Under the pieces are notes generated by a model. It ran no database searches and was not told the DNA's origin. It saw nothing but the letters and a program-made list of their open reading frames with translations. Source: Fervidicoccaceae archaeon (lineage in GTDB: Archaea > Thermoproteota > Thermoprotei_A > Sulfolobales > Fervidicoccaceae). Taken from it: DNA of 64,000 bases. The stretch spans positions 1-64,000 of the forward strand of contig JAVZVD010000002.1 in NCBI GenBank assembly GCA_038878695.1, read 5' to 3'. This document shows, piece by piece, positions 17,811 through 25,349 of this stretch (its first letter is position 1; every line of letters begins with the position of its first letter). Made by a program: the position numbers and the translations under genes.

Positions 17811-19019
17811 TTACCGATGTATCAGCTCAAGGCCTCTAACCCTCAAGGTCTCCACCAAGTTTGGGTCTTTTTCGCTGTAGAGCTTGAGCACGAGCTCGTC
17901 GCCCGGCTCCAAGCGTGTCGTTTCGTCGGGCAGCGGCAGCCACTTGCCGCTCCTCGTCTTGAGCGCTAGCACGTGCGCCCCCACGTCGTCTAAGCGCGCG
18001 TCGCCTATGGTGGAGCCCGACGCCTCTTCTCTCGCGATCGCGCGGATCACCACCTCGTTGCTCTCCCTCTCGGCGCGCTCCAAGACTTCGCTCACTTCGT
18101 AGTCGCTCGCGGCCACCGACGCTATGTTCCACGCCGCGTCCGCCACCCTTTCGAGCGTGCTGAGGAGCACGGTAAGTAGCACCCTCTCTTTCGCGCTGAT
18201 CTTCTCGCTCATCGAGTGAAGAAGCTTAAGTATCCCGACGTAGTGCGAGTCTGTCTGCTCTTCGAGCTCTACGACCTCGAGGGCTAGCGCTTTATCTCCG
18301 CTGATGACAGAATAGAATGCCAGATCCAGCGCCACCTCGGAGGTATTCTTTAGATCCACGACATATCTCACCAGCTCTCTGAGGGGCTCCTCGACCTCCA
18401 AGCCGCGAGCCTCCTCGAGGCCCGAGTAGTCGCCGAGTAGCTCGGCCACAGACTTTAGAGCCTCCTCGGTGCCTCGTAGCAGCAACACGTCGCCCACCTC
18501 CAAGGCGAAGTCTGGCGGAGGCTCTATGGTCATGGTCTCGCCCCGCTCAACGATCAAAACATCGGAGTGTCTCGGGAAAGACGTTATATCGACTATTCTA
18601 GCCGAGGGCTTGGGCAGGCTGTTCACCTTGAGCCTGCATATGCGCTCCTCGCTCTTGGACAGGACCTGAAGTAGAATCTTAAGCCCCACCTTCTCAGGCA
18701 TCAACATGACTACGGAGGCGAGGTCTCCCGCGGCATCGCTCACCGCGTCTAGCGCGTTGATCACCTTCAGGAGACCAACGATCCTCTCGCTGTTCTTGGG
18801 GCTTCTGGAGGAGAGGGAGGCCTGCATCGCAGCGAGAGCCCACCTGGCGTCTACCTCGTGCTCGAGTTTGAGAACAAGGCGAGCGATCGCCAAGTCCGCG
18901 TATATCGTGCTGTAGTATGCCAGGTCCAGAGCGAGACTCGAGAGAGTTTTCATCTCTCTGAGGACTAGAGCGAGGGGGAGGGGCTTGTACTCGATCTTCT
19001 CAGGCACGTAGATCGGCAA
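17811..19019 (-). CDS. Duplicated PhoU / TrkA-C domain protein
   Basis: 402 residues built as a repeat: PhoU-like helical region (LSSLALDLAYYSTIYADLAIA), TrkA-C (RCK_C) domain (FALEVGDVLLLRGTEEAL), then a second PhoU-like region (TSEVALDLAFYSVISGDKALA) and a second TrkA-C (RLEPGDELVLKLYSEK). RCK_C domains bind small ligands and usually regulate cation uptake or efflux; this protein has no membrane part and no transporter is adjacent. Start TTG at 19019, with a TATA-like TTAAAAG about 30 bases upstream on the same strand, suggesting little or no leader. Confidence 0.82.
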   Translation of the reverse strand: MPIYVPEKIEYKPLPLALVLREMKTLSSLALDLAYYSTIYADLAIARLVLKLEHEVDARWALAAMQASLSSRSPKNSERIVGLLKVINALDAVSDAAGDLASVVMLMPEKVGLKILLQVLSKSEERICRLKVNSLPKPSARIVDITSFPRHSDVLIVERGETMTIEPPPDFALEVGDVLLLRGTEEALKSVAELLGDYSGLEEARGLEVEEPLRELVRYVVDLKNTSEVALDLAFYSVISGDKALALEVVELEEQTDSHYVGILKLLHSMSEKISAKERVLLTVLLSTLERVADAAWNIASVAASDYEVSEVLERAERESNEVVIRAIAREEASGSTIGDARLDDVGAHVLALKTRSGKWLPLPDETTRLEPGDELVLKLYSEKDPNLVETLRVRGLELIHR

Positions 19020-19174
19020 TCTCGACGAAGCACCTCACGGGCTCCAGCTTTTAATGAGCGCAAAGAAGGCATTTAACGCTTAGCAAGCGGGGGAGAATCT
19101 CCACGTGGCTCGAGCAGGCTGCTAGGCTTCTGCTGCGAGGAGGCCCCCGAACGGTCGGGGAGCTCGCCGCGGCA

Positions 19175-19780
19175 TTGGGAGAGCCGCGTGTGCTCGTAGA
19201 GGCGAACCTCAGGAAGCTCGGCGGCCTAGAGATACGAGGAGAGGAGATATTCGTGCTGTCTCGGATAGCGCTAGCGGTCTCGGCTATAGAGCGCGGAGTC
19301 TCCCCCCACGTAGTATCTCAGTTCCTGAGCTGGAGAGAATTCGAGGAGGAGGTCGCGGCCATACTTGAGGAGAGCGGAGCGAGCTGCTTGAGAGGGCTCA
19401 GGTGCTCTAAGCCCCAAAAGTTGGAAGTTGACGTGGTGGGGCTATTAGGTCGAGAGGTCCTAATCGTCGACTGCAAGCATTGGAATCCGAGAAGCTCTAC
19501 CCCCTCGAGGCTGGCAGCGATAGCAGAGCAGCACGCGCGGAGGGCGAGAAAGCTTACACTCTGTCGCGAGTTAATCGAGGAGATCGAGCGCGAAGCGGGC
19601 GGAGGCATCGCGCACCTCTACCCCATCGTGGTCACGTTGTTGTCTAAGATGAGGGGGCCTCTTGGGGGGGCAACGATAGTGCCAATATCCCTCTTAGCGA
19701 GCTTCTTGAGATGTTTCGACGAGCTTAAGCTCGAGCTCCCCCGCATCGCTATTGAGCCAGCGGGCTGTGAGAGATGCTGA
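19175..19780 (+). CDS. PD-(D/E)XK nuclease-like protein with possible N-terminal winged helix
   Basis: From the TTG at 19175 the protein has 201 residues; the nuclease-like core is KLEVDVVGLLGREVLIVDCKHW, matching E-x-D...(D/E)xK of restriction-endonuclease-like folds, preceded by FEEEVAAILEESG. The same frame is open upstream to 19058 and encodes a winged-helix-like segment (LEQAARLLLRGGPRTVGELA) with no ATG, GTG or TTG. The true protein may start upstream at a non-standard codon, or an indel hides the start. Overlaps thyX by seven bases. Function unknown; DNA repair or restriction-like cleavage is a fold-based guess. Confidence 0.6.
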   Translation: MGEPRVLVEANLRKLGGLEIRGEEIFVLSRIALAVSAIERGVSPHVVSQFLSWREFEEEVAAILEESGASCLRGLRCSKPQKLEVDVVGLLGREVLIVDCKHWNPRSSTPSRLAAIAEQHARRARKLTLCRELIEEIEREAGGGIAHLYPIVVTLLSKMRGPLGGATIVPISLLASFLRCFDELKLELPRIAIEPAGCERC

Positions 19781-21066
19781 GAGCGGAGCTCGTGAAATTC
19801 ACCCCTGAATGCGATAAGCTCGTTGCCGTAGCTAGCAAGCAGACGCTAACGAGGAAGCCGTTCGACGTCAGCTGGGCCTCGATGCTCGAGGAGGAGAAGG
19901 AGGAGTGGATTCGAGAGACCATGAGGAGGGGGCATACTAGCCCCTGGGAACATTGCGTCTATACGTTCTACATTGAGGGGCTATCTCGCGTCGCGTGCTA
20001 CGACGAGGAGACGGAAGTCCTCACGAGAGAGGGGTGGATGAGATTCGAGCACGTCGATCTGAGCACGGAGGTAGCCTGCATGGAGTCGGGCGCGCTCGAG
20101 TGGTGCAGACCTAAAGCCAAGATAATAGAGCTCTATAGGGGCCCTATGGTCAGGCTCCGATTGGAGAAGGGGGAGCTCCTAGTCACGCCCGAGCACAGGC
20201 TTTGGGTCCGCGACGAAGACACGAAGACTTGGGTTCTCGTCGAGGCGTCCAACCTCGAGCCGGGCTCCTATGGGATCAAGACTTCACTCGGCTCGGGAAG
20301 ACCGGGGGACTCCCTAGAGCCCGACGTCGTAGTCCGCGTGGAGAACGTGGAGCTGGTGTACTACGCGGGGCGCGTGTACAGTCTCGTTGTACCGGGGCAC
20401 TTGCTATACGTGAGGAGGGGCGATTTGGTCTTGTGGTCGGGGAATTCGCATCAGCTCGTGAGGCACAGGCTCGCCAGTTACACGCAGCACAGCCAGAGAT
20501 ACAGAGCCCTCGACGAAGAGCTGCTCAAGCCGGTGGTGCCGCCGAGCGTAATCAAGCGAAGTGAAGCCGCCGAGGAGTTTGAGGCCGCGTACGCGAGAGC
20601 GTTAGAGGCTTACAGGAGGCTCCTGAAGATCGGCGTGCCTCCCGAGGACGCGAGGTACGTGGTGCCTCAGGCCGTGGCTACGAAGATCATCGTGACTATG
20701 AACGCTAGAGAGCTCGCTCACTTCTTGAGCCTGAGGACTTGCGCTAAGACGCAGTGGGAGCTCAGGGCACTCGCGTGGCTTATGTGGAGGAGGCTTTACG
20801 ACGCTCACCCCTTGCTCTGGAAGTGGATCGGGCCCAGGTGCCTGCAGCTCGAGAACTTAGCGCGCAACGAACCCATAACGGTGGCCGACCTCGTAGGAGA
20901 GGATCTTCTCTCGATGCTGGGCGTTGACATGAGAGCCTCTGGGAGCCGCCCACACATCGTCGCAGAGAGATGCCCTGAGCTCGTCCCCAGGGACTTCGTG
21001 CGCGAGTGCGCTAGGAGAGGACTAGAGGAAGCCCTGAGCTATCTGAGAGCCTCGGCCTCACTCTAA
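19774..21066 (+). CDS. thyX: Flavin-dependent thymidylate synthase ThyX, interrupted by a mini-intein
   Basis: Makes dTMP from dUMP using methylene-tetrahydrofolate and FAD. The 430-codon gene encodes an extein of 280 residues with the ThyX motif RHRLASYTQHSQR (from R230) and TMRRGHTSPWEH near residue 50. A 150-residue insertion (C75-N224) splits ...IEGLSRVA from SHQLVRHR; removing it restores the normal ThyX sequence just before the active-site motif. ATG start overlaps the upstream nuclease-like gene. No ThyA is seen in the window. Activity requires protein splicing, as the intein lies beside the FAD/dUMP site. Confidence 0.95.
   Translation: MLRAELVKFTPECDKLVAVASKQTLTRKPFDVSWASMLEEEKEEWIRETMRRGHTSPWEHCVYTFYIEGLSRVACYDEETEVLTREGWMRFEHVDLSTEVACMESGALEWCRPKAKIIELYRGPMVRLRLEKGELLVTPEHRLWVRDEDTKTWVLVEASNLEPGSYGIKTSLGSGRPGDSLEPDVVVRVENVELVYYAGRVYSLVVPGHLLYVRRGDLVLWSGNSHQLVRHRLASYTQHSQRYRALDEELLKPVVPPSVIKRSEAAEEFEAAYARALEAYRRLLKIGVPPEDARYVVPQAVATKIIVTMNARELAHFLSLRTCAKTQWELRALAWLMWRRLYDAHPLLWKWIGPRCLQLENLARNEPITVADLVGEDLLSMLGVDMRASGSRPHIVAERCPELVPRDFVRECARRGLEEALSYLRASASL
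19996..20445 (+). other. ThyX mini-intein (150 residues, no homing endonuclease)
   Basis: Hint-type protein-splicing element in frame within thyX. It begins with Cys (CYDEETEVLTREGWMRF, block A), has block B with TxxH (LLVTPEHRLWV), a block F/G region (RVYSLVVPGHLLYV) and ends LVLWSGN, followed by Ser as the +1 residue. The penultimate residue is Gly where His is usual. At 150 residues it has no room for a LAGLIDADG endonuclease and none is seen, so it is a mini-intein no longer able to home on its own. Confidence 0.92.
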
Positions 21067-21839
21067 CGCCTCCCCCTCGCGATCAGCCTCAGCCCATCGT
21101 GTGCCACCACGTAGGGGTGGCGCGCCTCGAAGGGGTCCCTGAAGGTCAGCTCGGTGAGGTGGGTGAGCACGCGGATCTCCGATCGCTCGAGCACCTCGAG
21201 GGCTTGGCGAGGGCTCGAGTGGAAGCCCGATTCCTCAGCTACGCTCTCCATGCTGACGGGCAGAGTGGCCTCGTGGAGTCCTATGGAGCATTCAGCGAGC
21301 TCCTTGAGTTTCTCTAGATAAACCGTGTCCGAGGAGTAGAAGAGGAGGCACTCGCTCCTCGCGGCATCGAGCACGCGCACTCCCAGCGTTGGTACGCTGT
21401 GCCTTACGGGGAAAGTCTCTACCACGATCTTCCCTAATTCGACTCGCTCCTCGCGACCCTCGCTTAGCCCCTCGATCTCCGTGGTGAAGCCGGAGGGCGA
21501 GAGCTCGCTCAAGACTATCGAGAGCGTCGAGGCCGAGCTCCACCCCGTATACACCGGAGGAGATCTCTTGACGCCCACGGTCTTCAATTCATAGAGCAAA
21601 CCGATTAGGCCTAGGAAGTGGTCTGCGTGAGCGTGCGTCACGATGACCGCTCCGATGCCAGCGGGATCTACGTCGGCCTCGCGCAACCTCTGAGGTAGAG
21701 GTTGACCGGCATCTATCAAGAGAGCTCGGCCGTCTTCCTCTCTGAAGAGTACGATCGACTGAGCTCGGCGCCCGGCTAATCCTCCGGCCCCCGAGCCCAA
21801 TACTATGACCTCGTATCGAGGAGCGGAGCCGGCGCTCAA
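21063..21839 (-). CDS. Metallo-beta-lactamase-fold hydrolase, RNase Z-like
   Basis: 258 residues with the zinc motif THAHADH (H69-x-H71-x-D73-H74), a following histidine in VRHSVPTLGVRV, an Asp in YSSDTVY and HEATLP, all as in the RNase Z/arylsulfatase-like branch. RNase Z would trim tRNA 3' trailers, which fits a genome with some tRNAs lacking encoded CCA, but this branch also contains other hydrolases. Converges with thyX, overlapping by four bases. Start ATG 21839; a GTG or later start is possible because the first conserved strand is near residue 9. Confidence 0.75.
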   Translation of the reverse strand: MSAGSAPRYEVIVLGSGAGGLAGRRAQSIVLFREEDGRALLIDAGQPLPQRLREADVDPAGIGAVIVTHAHADHFLGLIGLLYELKTVGVKRSPPVYTGWSSASTLSIVLSELSPSGFTTEIEGLSEGREERVELGKIVVETFPVRHSVPTLGVRVLDAARSECLLFYSSDTVYLEKLKELAECSIGLHEATLPVSMESVAEESGFHSSPRQALEVLERSEIRVLTHLTELTFRDPFEARHPYVVAHDGLRLIARGRR

Positions 21840-21864
21840 AGCCCTCGGCCCTCCGACGCGAGCG

Positions 21865-22575
21865 CTAAATCTCTCGCACGAGCTCGAAGCTAACGCCCTC
21901 TTTCGTTATCGAGTACTCGATTCTGACTCTAGGCCTCGCGGTGAACTTCGCTCTCGCTAACACTATGAGGGCTCGACCTGTTTCGCTCGCTGCGACCAAT
22001 CTGTAGACCAGATCTGCCGCGTACTCGAGTCTCCTCCCCGCGGACCTGAAGCGCACAGCTTCGTCGACGAAGAAGGTCAGCGACCCTCTTTTTCTCGACC
22101 TCTTAGTCTTCTCGGCGGCCTCGGCGAGGCTCTCGAGTGCTCCGGGCTCCTCGAGAGCGGCCAGGTCCACGGCATAAACGTAGATGAAGGGGAAAAGCTC
22201 GGCGTGTTTCGCGATCTCCTCGGCGATCTCCCTCGCGTCGTTCGCCTTCGCGTACGACAGGAGAGGAATTCCGCGGCTTTCGGCTTTACTCGAGAACTCG
22301 TCCGGGCTCACGGCCGACTCCATCATATGCTTGTAGCGGGAGAAGACGGGGAAAGGAACGGAAGATCTACGGAGATCCTCCAGCAGGTCCTGTCGGAGGG
22401 AGAGCACGAGCGTCCTCTCTCCCGAGGTCATCCTCCTGACCACGAACTCGAGGAACACGACCTCGGGGGAGGTCTCGGGGGAACACTCAACGAGAATTAG
22501 AGATGAGGGAGGGTAGATTAGCCCCAACTCGGCTAAGACCATTATCTCGGGGCTCACGGGCTCGGCCAAGCTCAC
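21865..22575 (-). CDS. Unrecognised protein with RecA/KaiC-like outline, no Walker A
   Basis: 236 residues from GTG 22575. Alternating strands and helices (SSLILVECSPETSPEVVFLEFVV, RTLVLSL, FPFIYVYAVDLAAL, GSLTFFVDEAVRF, GRALIVLARAKF) recall the layout of KaiC/RadB-type RecA-like domains, but the first strand is not followed by a GxxxxGK(T/S) loop. I cannot name the family; a nucleotide-free RecA-like fold is inference. Start chosen because GTG forms a four-base overlap (GTGA) with the stop of the upstream four-cysteine protein, which implies coupled translation of the two. Confidence 0.6.
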   Translation of the reverse strand: MSLAEPVSPEIMVLAELGLIYPPSSLILVECSPETSPEVVFLEFVVRRMTSGERTLVLSLRQDLLEDLRRSSVPFPVFSRYKHMMESAVSPDEFSSKAESRGIPLLSYAKANDAREIAEEIAKHAELFPFIYVYAVDLAALEEPGALESLAEAAEKTKRSRKRGSLTFFVDEAVRFRSAGRRLEYAADLVYRLVAASETGRALIVLARAKFTARPRVRIEYSITKEGVSFELVREI

Positions 22576-22736
22576 GCAGCCTCGGCGCTCCTGGGCGCGT
22601 AGTGATCGCAGGCCTCGGCCCCGCCGTTGACGGAGATCTTCATGAAGGAGCAGTAGCGGAACTTCTCCTTGTAGTGGAGGCAACTAGAGCACTTGCGGAG
22701 GACCTCGGACTTTCCGCGGCGACGCAGCTTCAACAA
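22572..22736 (-). CDS. Small four-cysteine protein
   Basis: A 54-residue basic protein with CSSC near residue 19, a single Cys about twelve residues on (FRYCSF) and a fourth in EACDHY, suggesting a zinc site. It starts with TTG at 22736 (another TTG at 22733), preceded by a GGAGAGG ribosome-binding-like stretch; TATA-like CTATATAG near 22774 may be shared with the divergent tRNA unit. Coupled to the RecA-like gene by a GTGA overlap. No family recognised. Confidence 0.55.
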   Translation of the reverse strand: MLKLRRRGKSEVLRKCSSCLHYKEKFRYCSFMKISVNGGAEACDHYAPRSAEAA

Positions 22737-22772
22737 CGGGGCCTCTCCTCTTGCGCGTTACAAGCGAAATCA

Positions 22773-22783
22773 CTCTATATAGG
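22773..22783. promoter_or_regulatory. TATA box for the tRNA-half/tRNA-Met unit, possibly bidirectional
   Basis: CTCTATATAGG is nearly symmetric and is the only clear TATA-like box between the four-cysteine gene (minus strand) and the tRNA sequences (plus strand). On the plus strand it predicts a transcript start near 22800, ahead of the tRNA 3' half. On the minus strand it lies about 40 bases before the TTG start of the small gene. No separate box is visible between the tRNA half and tRNA-Met. Confidence 0.6.
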
Positions 22784-22840
22784 AGAGGCGCAAACGTTTT
22801 TCAGCTTAGCGGCGAACCAGCAGTGGGTGGGGGAGGGAAG

Positions 22841-22877
22841 AGCCCCCGCGACCGGGGTTCGAATCCCCGCCCGGCTA
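22841..22877 (+). tRNA. Lone tRNA 3' half, tRNA-Gln-like (candidate split tRNA)
   Basis: An intact T arm CGGGG/TTCGAAT/CCCCG (22853-22869) is followed by acceptor strand CCCGGCT (22870-22876), discriminator A and an encoded CCA (22878-22880). The anticodon-stem strand GCCCC starts at 22842, preceded by A22841 (position 38). The matching 5' acceptor AGCCGGG and an anticodon arm are absent upstream; instead a G-rich leader (about 22801-22840) follows a TATA box. The sequence just before A22841 (GGGAAG) resembles the intron 3' ends of the nearby Met and Thr tRNAs. GACC-T-arm-CTA fits archaeal tRNA-Gln. It may be a trans-spliced 3' half, or a remnant such as an attachment site. Confidence 0.6.
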
Positions 22878-22889
22878 CCACCAAATCGT

Positions 22890-23002
22890 GCCGCCGTAGC
22901 TCAGCCCCAGGAAGAGCGCCGGACTCATACGGTCGCCCCGGAAAGATCGGGTCGAGCGCCTGGGGAATCCGGAGGTCCCGGGTTCGAATCCCGGCGGCGG
23001 CA
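22890..23002 (+). tRNA. tRNA-Met (CAT), elongator type or tRNA-Ile2, with intron
   Basis: Acceptor GCCGCCG (22890-22896) pairs with CGGCGGC (22995-23001); T arm CCGGG/TTCGAAT/CCCGG at 22978-22994; anticodon stem CCGGA/TCCGG; anticodon CAT at 22926-22928. An intron of about 37 bases (22930-22966) follows position 37. Mature length is 76; discriminator A and encoded CCA (23003-23005). The acceptor does not have the initiator AGC pattern, so this is elongator Met, or Ile2 if the anticodon C is modified. It lies nine bases after the CCA of the tRNA half and is probably co-transcribed with it. Confidence 0.92.
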
Positions 23003-23039
23003 CCATCTCTAGTAGACTAGTAGAGAGGCCGAGGCACCC

Positions 23040-24260
23040 TTGGAAGAGTCATTGCTCCTGGGTTTGTGGAATCTCGAAGTTTACGAAAGACTCGTCCTGC
23101 GTGGCGCCAGCGATGAGGTCTCCAGGAGCCCTCGCCCCGGCTTCGGCGTGATGTACTTCTCCGCCAATGGAAAGGTCGTTTGGCTCAGAGGAAGCGAGCC
23201 GACGTCGCTTTGGTACAGGACGTCGAGACCCCAGAGGCTCTCTCCGTGGAGGCTCGGTCTTCACGAGCACGAATGCGGCGAGGACGGCGCGATGCCCTTG
23301 TCCACGATACCTTGGGAGGCCTCGATCGTTAGGGGGATCGATATCGAGGAGAAGGTAGTCACGATCCTCGAGGTAGAGGGTTACGGGAGCCTAGACGAGC
23401 TCTCACACAAGCGATACGAGAAGCTGAGGCCGGTTAATGCCGAGAGGGTTACGGAGGGCGCGAGGATCAATTTAGGAGTGGGCTGGGCCTCGATTCAATT
23501 AAGCGGAGGATCCCTCGAGCTCGAGGCGGGGGGAGAGCCTGAGGCGCTGGCCGGGCCTAGGCTGTCCGCGTTGGTCTGGCCTAACGTGGCGATGATCATT
23601 GACCGCGCGGGGGGCCTCCTCTTATTACTACCGTTGAAGGGAAGGCTGAGCTTCACGATGGGAGCGAAAGTGGATCAGCCTCTCGTGTTTTGGTTGCAGC
23701 CCTTCGCTCTTGTGTGGGACTCGCTGAGTGTCGGCGAGAAGCTCGTTAGCGGGCTGGTGGGACTCCGAGGGCCGGAGGGAGCGATAGCAGTTGTCTCGAG
23801 CTCGGAGCTCGAGGCCCGCTTCATTGGGCGAGAACTCGAGGCCTCCTCGGAGCGACCGGTCGCGGTCTACAGCGGGCGCGGACTGAGTCGTGATCTCGTG
23901 AGACGTTGGTACGAGCTGTCGGCTAAGTTCGGCAGAGCGAGAGAGCTGACGCCGTTGGTGAAATTGAGCCCGCCGGCGCTTATCCCTCACTCCAGTCGCC
24001 TGAGGTGCGTCGGCGAGAGGGGGCCGCACGAGCTCGAGCTCGAGCTGGTCAATCCTATGCCGAGGAGCGTCTCGACCAGAATCTACGTGAGACCTCCGCA
24101 CTATGTGGCAAAAGCGTCCGCCGCGATCGACGGCGAGGAGGAGCTCGCGCCAGCCAGACCGAACTCGCTCGAGCTGGCACTGCCACCTTACGAGGCGATC
24201 TCCCTGAAATTAGAGCTGAGGTCGACGGCAGGGCTTTACTCGAAGCCCTCCAATTGGTAG
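23040..24260 (+). CDS. Hypothetical beta-rich protein
   Basis: 406 residues from TTG 23040, with no motif I recognise. The sequence is rich in beta-strand-like alternation throughout (LSALVWPNVAMIIDRAGGLLLLLPL), with no signal peptide and no convincing membrane span. The last 80 residues (LELELVNPMPRSVSTRIYV...LALPPYEAISLKLEL) look like a beta-sandwich such as those closing some glycoside hydrolases, but no catalytic domain is evident. Long and conserved in codon character, so a real gene. It converges on the splicing endonuclease gene, overlapping by 25 bases. Confidence 0.6.
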   Translation: MEESLLLGLWNLEVYERLVLRGASDEVSRSPRPGFGVMYFSANGKVVWLRGSEPTSLWYRTSRPQRLSPWRLGLHEHECGEDGAMPLSTIPWEASIVRGIDIEEKVVTILEVEGYGSLDELSHKRYEKLRPVNAERVTEGARINLGVGWASIQLSGGSLELEAGGEPEALAGPRLSALVWPNVAMIIDRAGGLLLLLPLKGRLSFTMGAKVDQPLVFWLQPFALVWDSLSVGEKLVSGLVGLRGPEGAIAVVSSSELEARFIGRELEASSERPVAVYSGRGLSRDLVRRWYELSAKFGRARELTPLVKLSPPALIPHSSRLRCVGERGPHELELELVNPMPRSVSTRIYVRPPHYVAKASAAIDGEEELAPARPNSLELALPPYEAISLKLELRSTAGLYSKPSNW

Positions 24261-24703
24261 TACGATACGTCGCCGTGCTTATCTACTATGGCGAGAATCA
24301 GGGCTCTGCCTTGCTTCCTCGAGGTCTGTAGCCACTCGATGAGACTGTTCACGACGAGCGGCACGGTCTCCTCCAGCACGACTATATTGGCGAGCGGCTT
24401 GCCGCCTGAATACATCGTGAAGCCGTGGGGGAGAGGCCCTCGCTTGACGAGCCTACCTCTTTCTATCAGGTCATAGTAGACCGAGAACATCACCCAGGCT
24501 CTGGGCTCTTCGCTCGAGTAGATCCGTATCACGTCGATCCAATCGATCTTATTGCCGTCACTTCCTCGTGCCTCGGTCTTGCCCTTCTTTGTCGCGTAAG
24601 CTAGCTCGAACACGTCGATTTCTCCCGGGGGCTCTAGGCACTCGCCCGTGGGACCTCCCCGGTACACCGCGATCGAGCACGGGGCGGCTCTGGACCCGCT
24701 CAC
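24236..24703 (-). CDS. tRNA-splicing endonuclease, structural-type subunit
   Basis: 155 residues with the C-terminal EndA layout: RAWVMFSVYYDLIERGRLVKRG, then SLIEWLQTSRKQGRALILAIVDKHGDVSYYQL, the last being the near-diagnostic AVVDxxGDxTYY ending of archaeal EndA. The catalytic histidine expected before the central strand (KHSxYLV type) is missing (GGKPLANIVVLE), so it is best read as the non-catalytic partner of a heterotetrameric enzyme, as usual in crenarchaea; a catalytic subunit should lie elsewhere. It would excise the introns in the tRNA-Cys, -Met and -Thr genes here and could join tRNA halves. Confidence 0.75.
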   Translation of the reverse strand: MSGSRAAPCSIAVYRGGPTGECLEPPGEIDVFELAYATKKGKTEARGSDGNKIDWIDVIRIYSSEEPRAWVMFSVYYDLIERGRLVKRGPLPHGFTMYSGGKPLANIVVLEETVPLVVNSLIEWLQTSRKQGRALILAIVDKHGDVSYYQLEGFE

Positions 24704-24802
24704 GGCGACCTCCCCTGCCGACGGACCTAGCCCGGGAACGTGAGCTCGTGGCGAGGGAAATTTAAATGGCAGCTTTTCGTGGGAGGGAGAGAGTGCTCCG
24801 TC

Positions 24803-25105
24803 GTGAGCGCATCTAAGGAGAGAATCCTCGAATTAGTGCTCTCTGCGGGGCTCTTGGAGAAGCTCATAGAGTTCTTGAGAGAGCGGGGATACCCGATAGA
24901 GGATCCCAGGCGGCTCATCGAAGTAGATCTCCAACTCTTAGAGCGATTCGCAATGGAGATGAGGCTGTTGGATGAGAGAGAAGAACTCCCCGAGCTCGAG
25001 GGTCGAGAAGAGCTCGAAGTCGACGCTCTGGAGCCACGCGAGGTCAGACCAAGGACCCCGACCAAGCGAGGTTCGAATAAGCCGACGAAGAGCAGATGGT
25101 ATTAG
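24803..25105 (+). CDS. Small hypothetical acidic protein
   Basis: 100 residues from GTG 24803: a helical N-terminal part (ASKERILELVLSAGLLEKLIEFLRERGYPIEDP) and a charged, probably flexible C-terminus ending in a basic patch (KRGSNKPTKSRWY). An upstream start at 24740 is rejected because the TATA-like AATTTAAATGG (about 24760-24770) lies inside that extension; GGGAGGGAGAGAG before 24803 is a good ribosome site. Family not recognised. Confidence 0.55.
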   Translation: MSASKERILELVLSAGLLEKLIEFLRERGYPIEDPRRLIEVDLQLLERFAMEMRLLDEREELPELEGREELEVDALEPREVRPRTPTKRGSNKPTKSRWY

Positions 25106-25135
25106 GCCGCGCGTCTGAGGGCTATCGCTGCAGGA

Positions 25136-25291
25136 TCATCGCCTCGGGACGGCCAGAAGCACCTTCTCGACGAGCTCTTCCACGGCCGCCGCGACAGCCT
25201 CGCTTCTGCTCCTGAAGATCCCAACCGTGACGAGCTCGTCAAGGAGCTCTAAGAGCTCCTCCGAGAGCCTCACGGTGATGGTCCTCTTCAA
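25136..25291 (-). CDS. Ribbon-helix-helix (CopG-like) DNA-binding protein
   Basis: 51 residues from TTG 25291: KRTITVRLSEELLELLDELV is the ribbon plus first helix, followed by FRSRSEAVAAAVEELVEKVL, the second helix with the usual SRSEAVR-like turn. It would act as a dimeric repressor. The longer in-frame ORF (to 25399) is not favoured because a TATA-like CTTTAAAAC (about 25328-25336) lies about 40 bases before the TTG. The upstream neighbour on the same strand is the TackOD1 protein; no toxin partner is evident. Confidence 0.8.
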   Translation of the reverse strand: MKRTITVRLSEELLELLDELVTVGIFRSRSEAVAAAVEELVEKVLLAVPRR

Positions 25292-25349
25292 GCGAACTCG
25301 CCGAAGTAACTCTAGAGAGCGCTGTCGTTTTAAAGGAGCAGAGTTCGCC

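Noticed and set aside
22881-23005. Permuted tRNA (3' half followed by its 5' half)
   Set aside because: The sequence after the tRNA half is a complete tRNA-Met with its own matching acceptor ends, so no Gln 5' half lies downstream.
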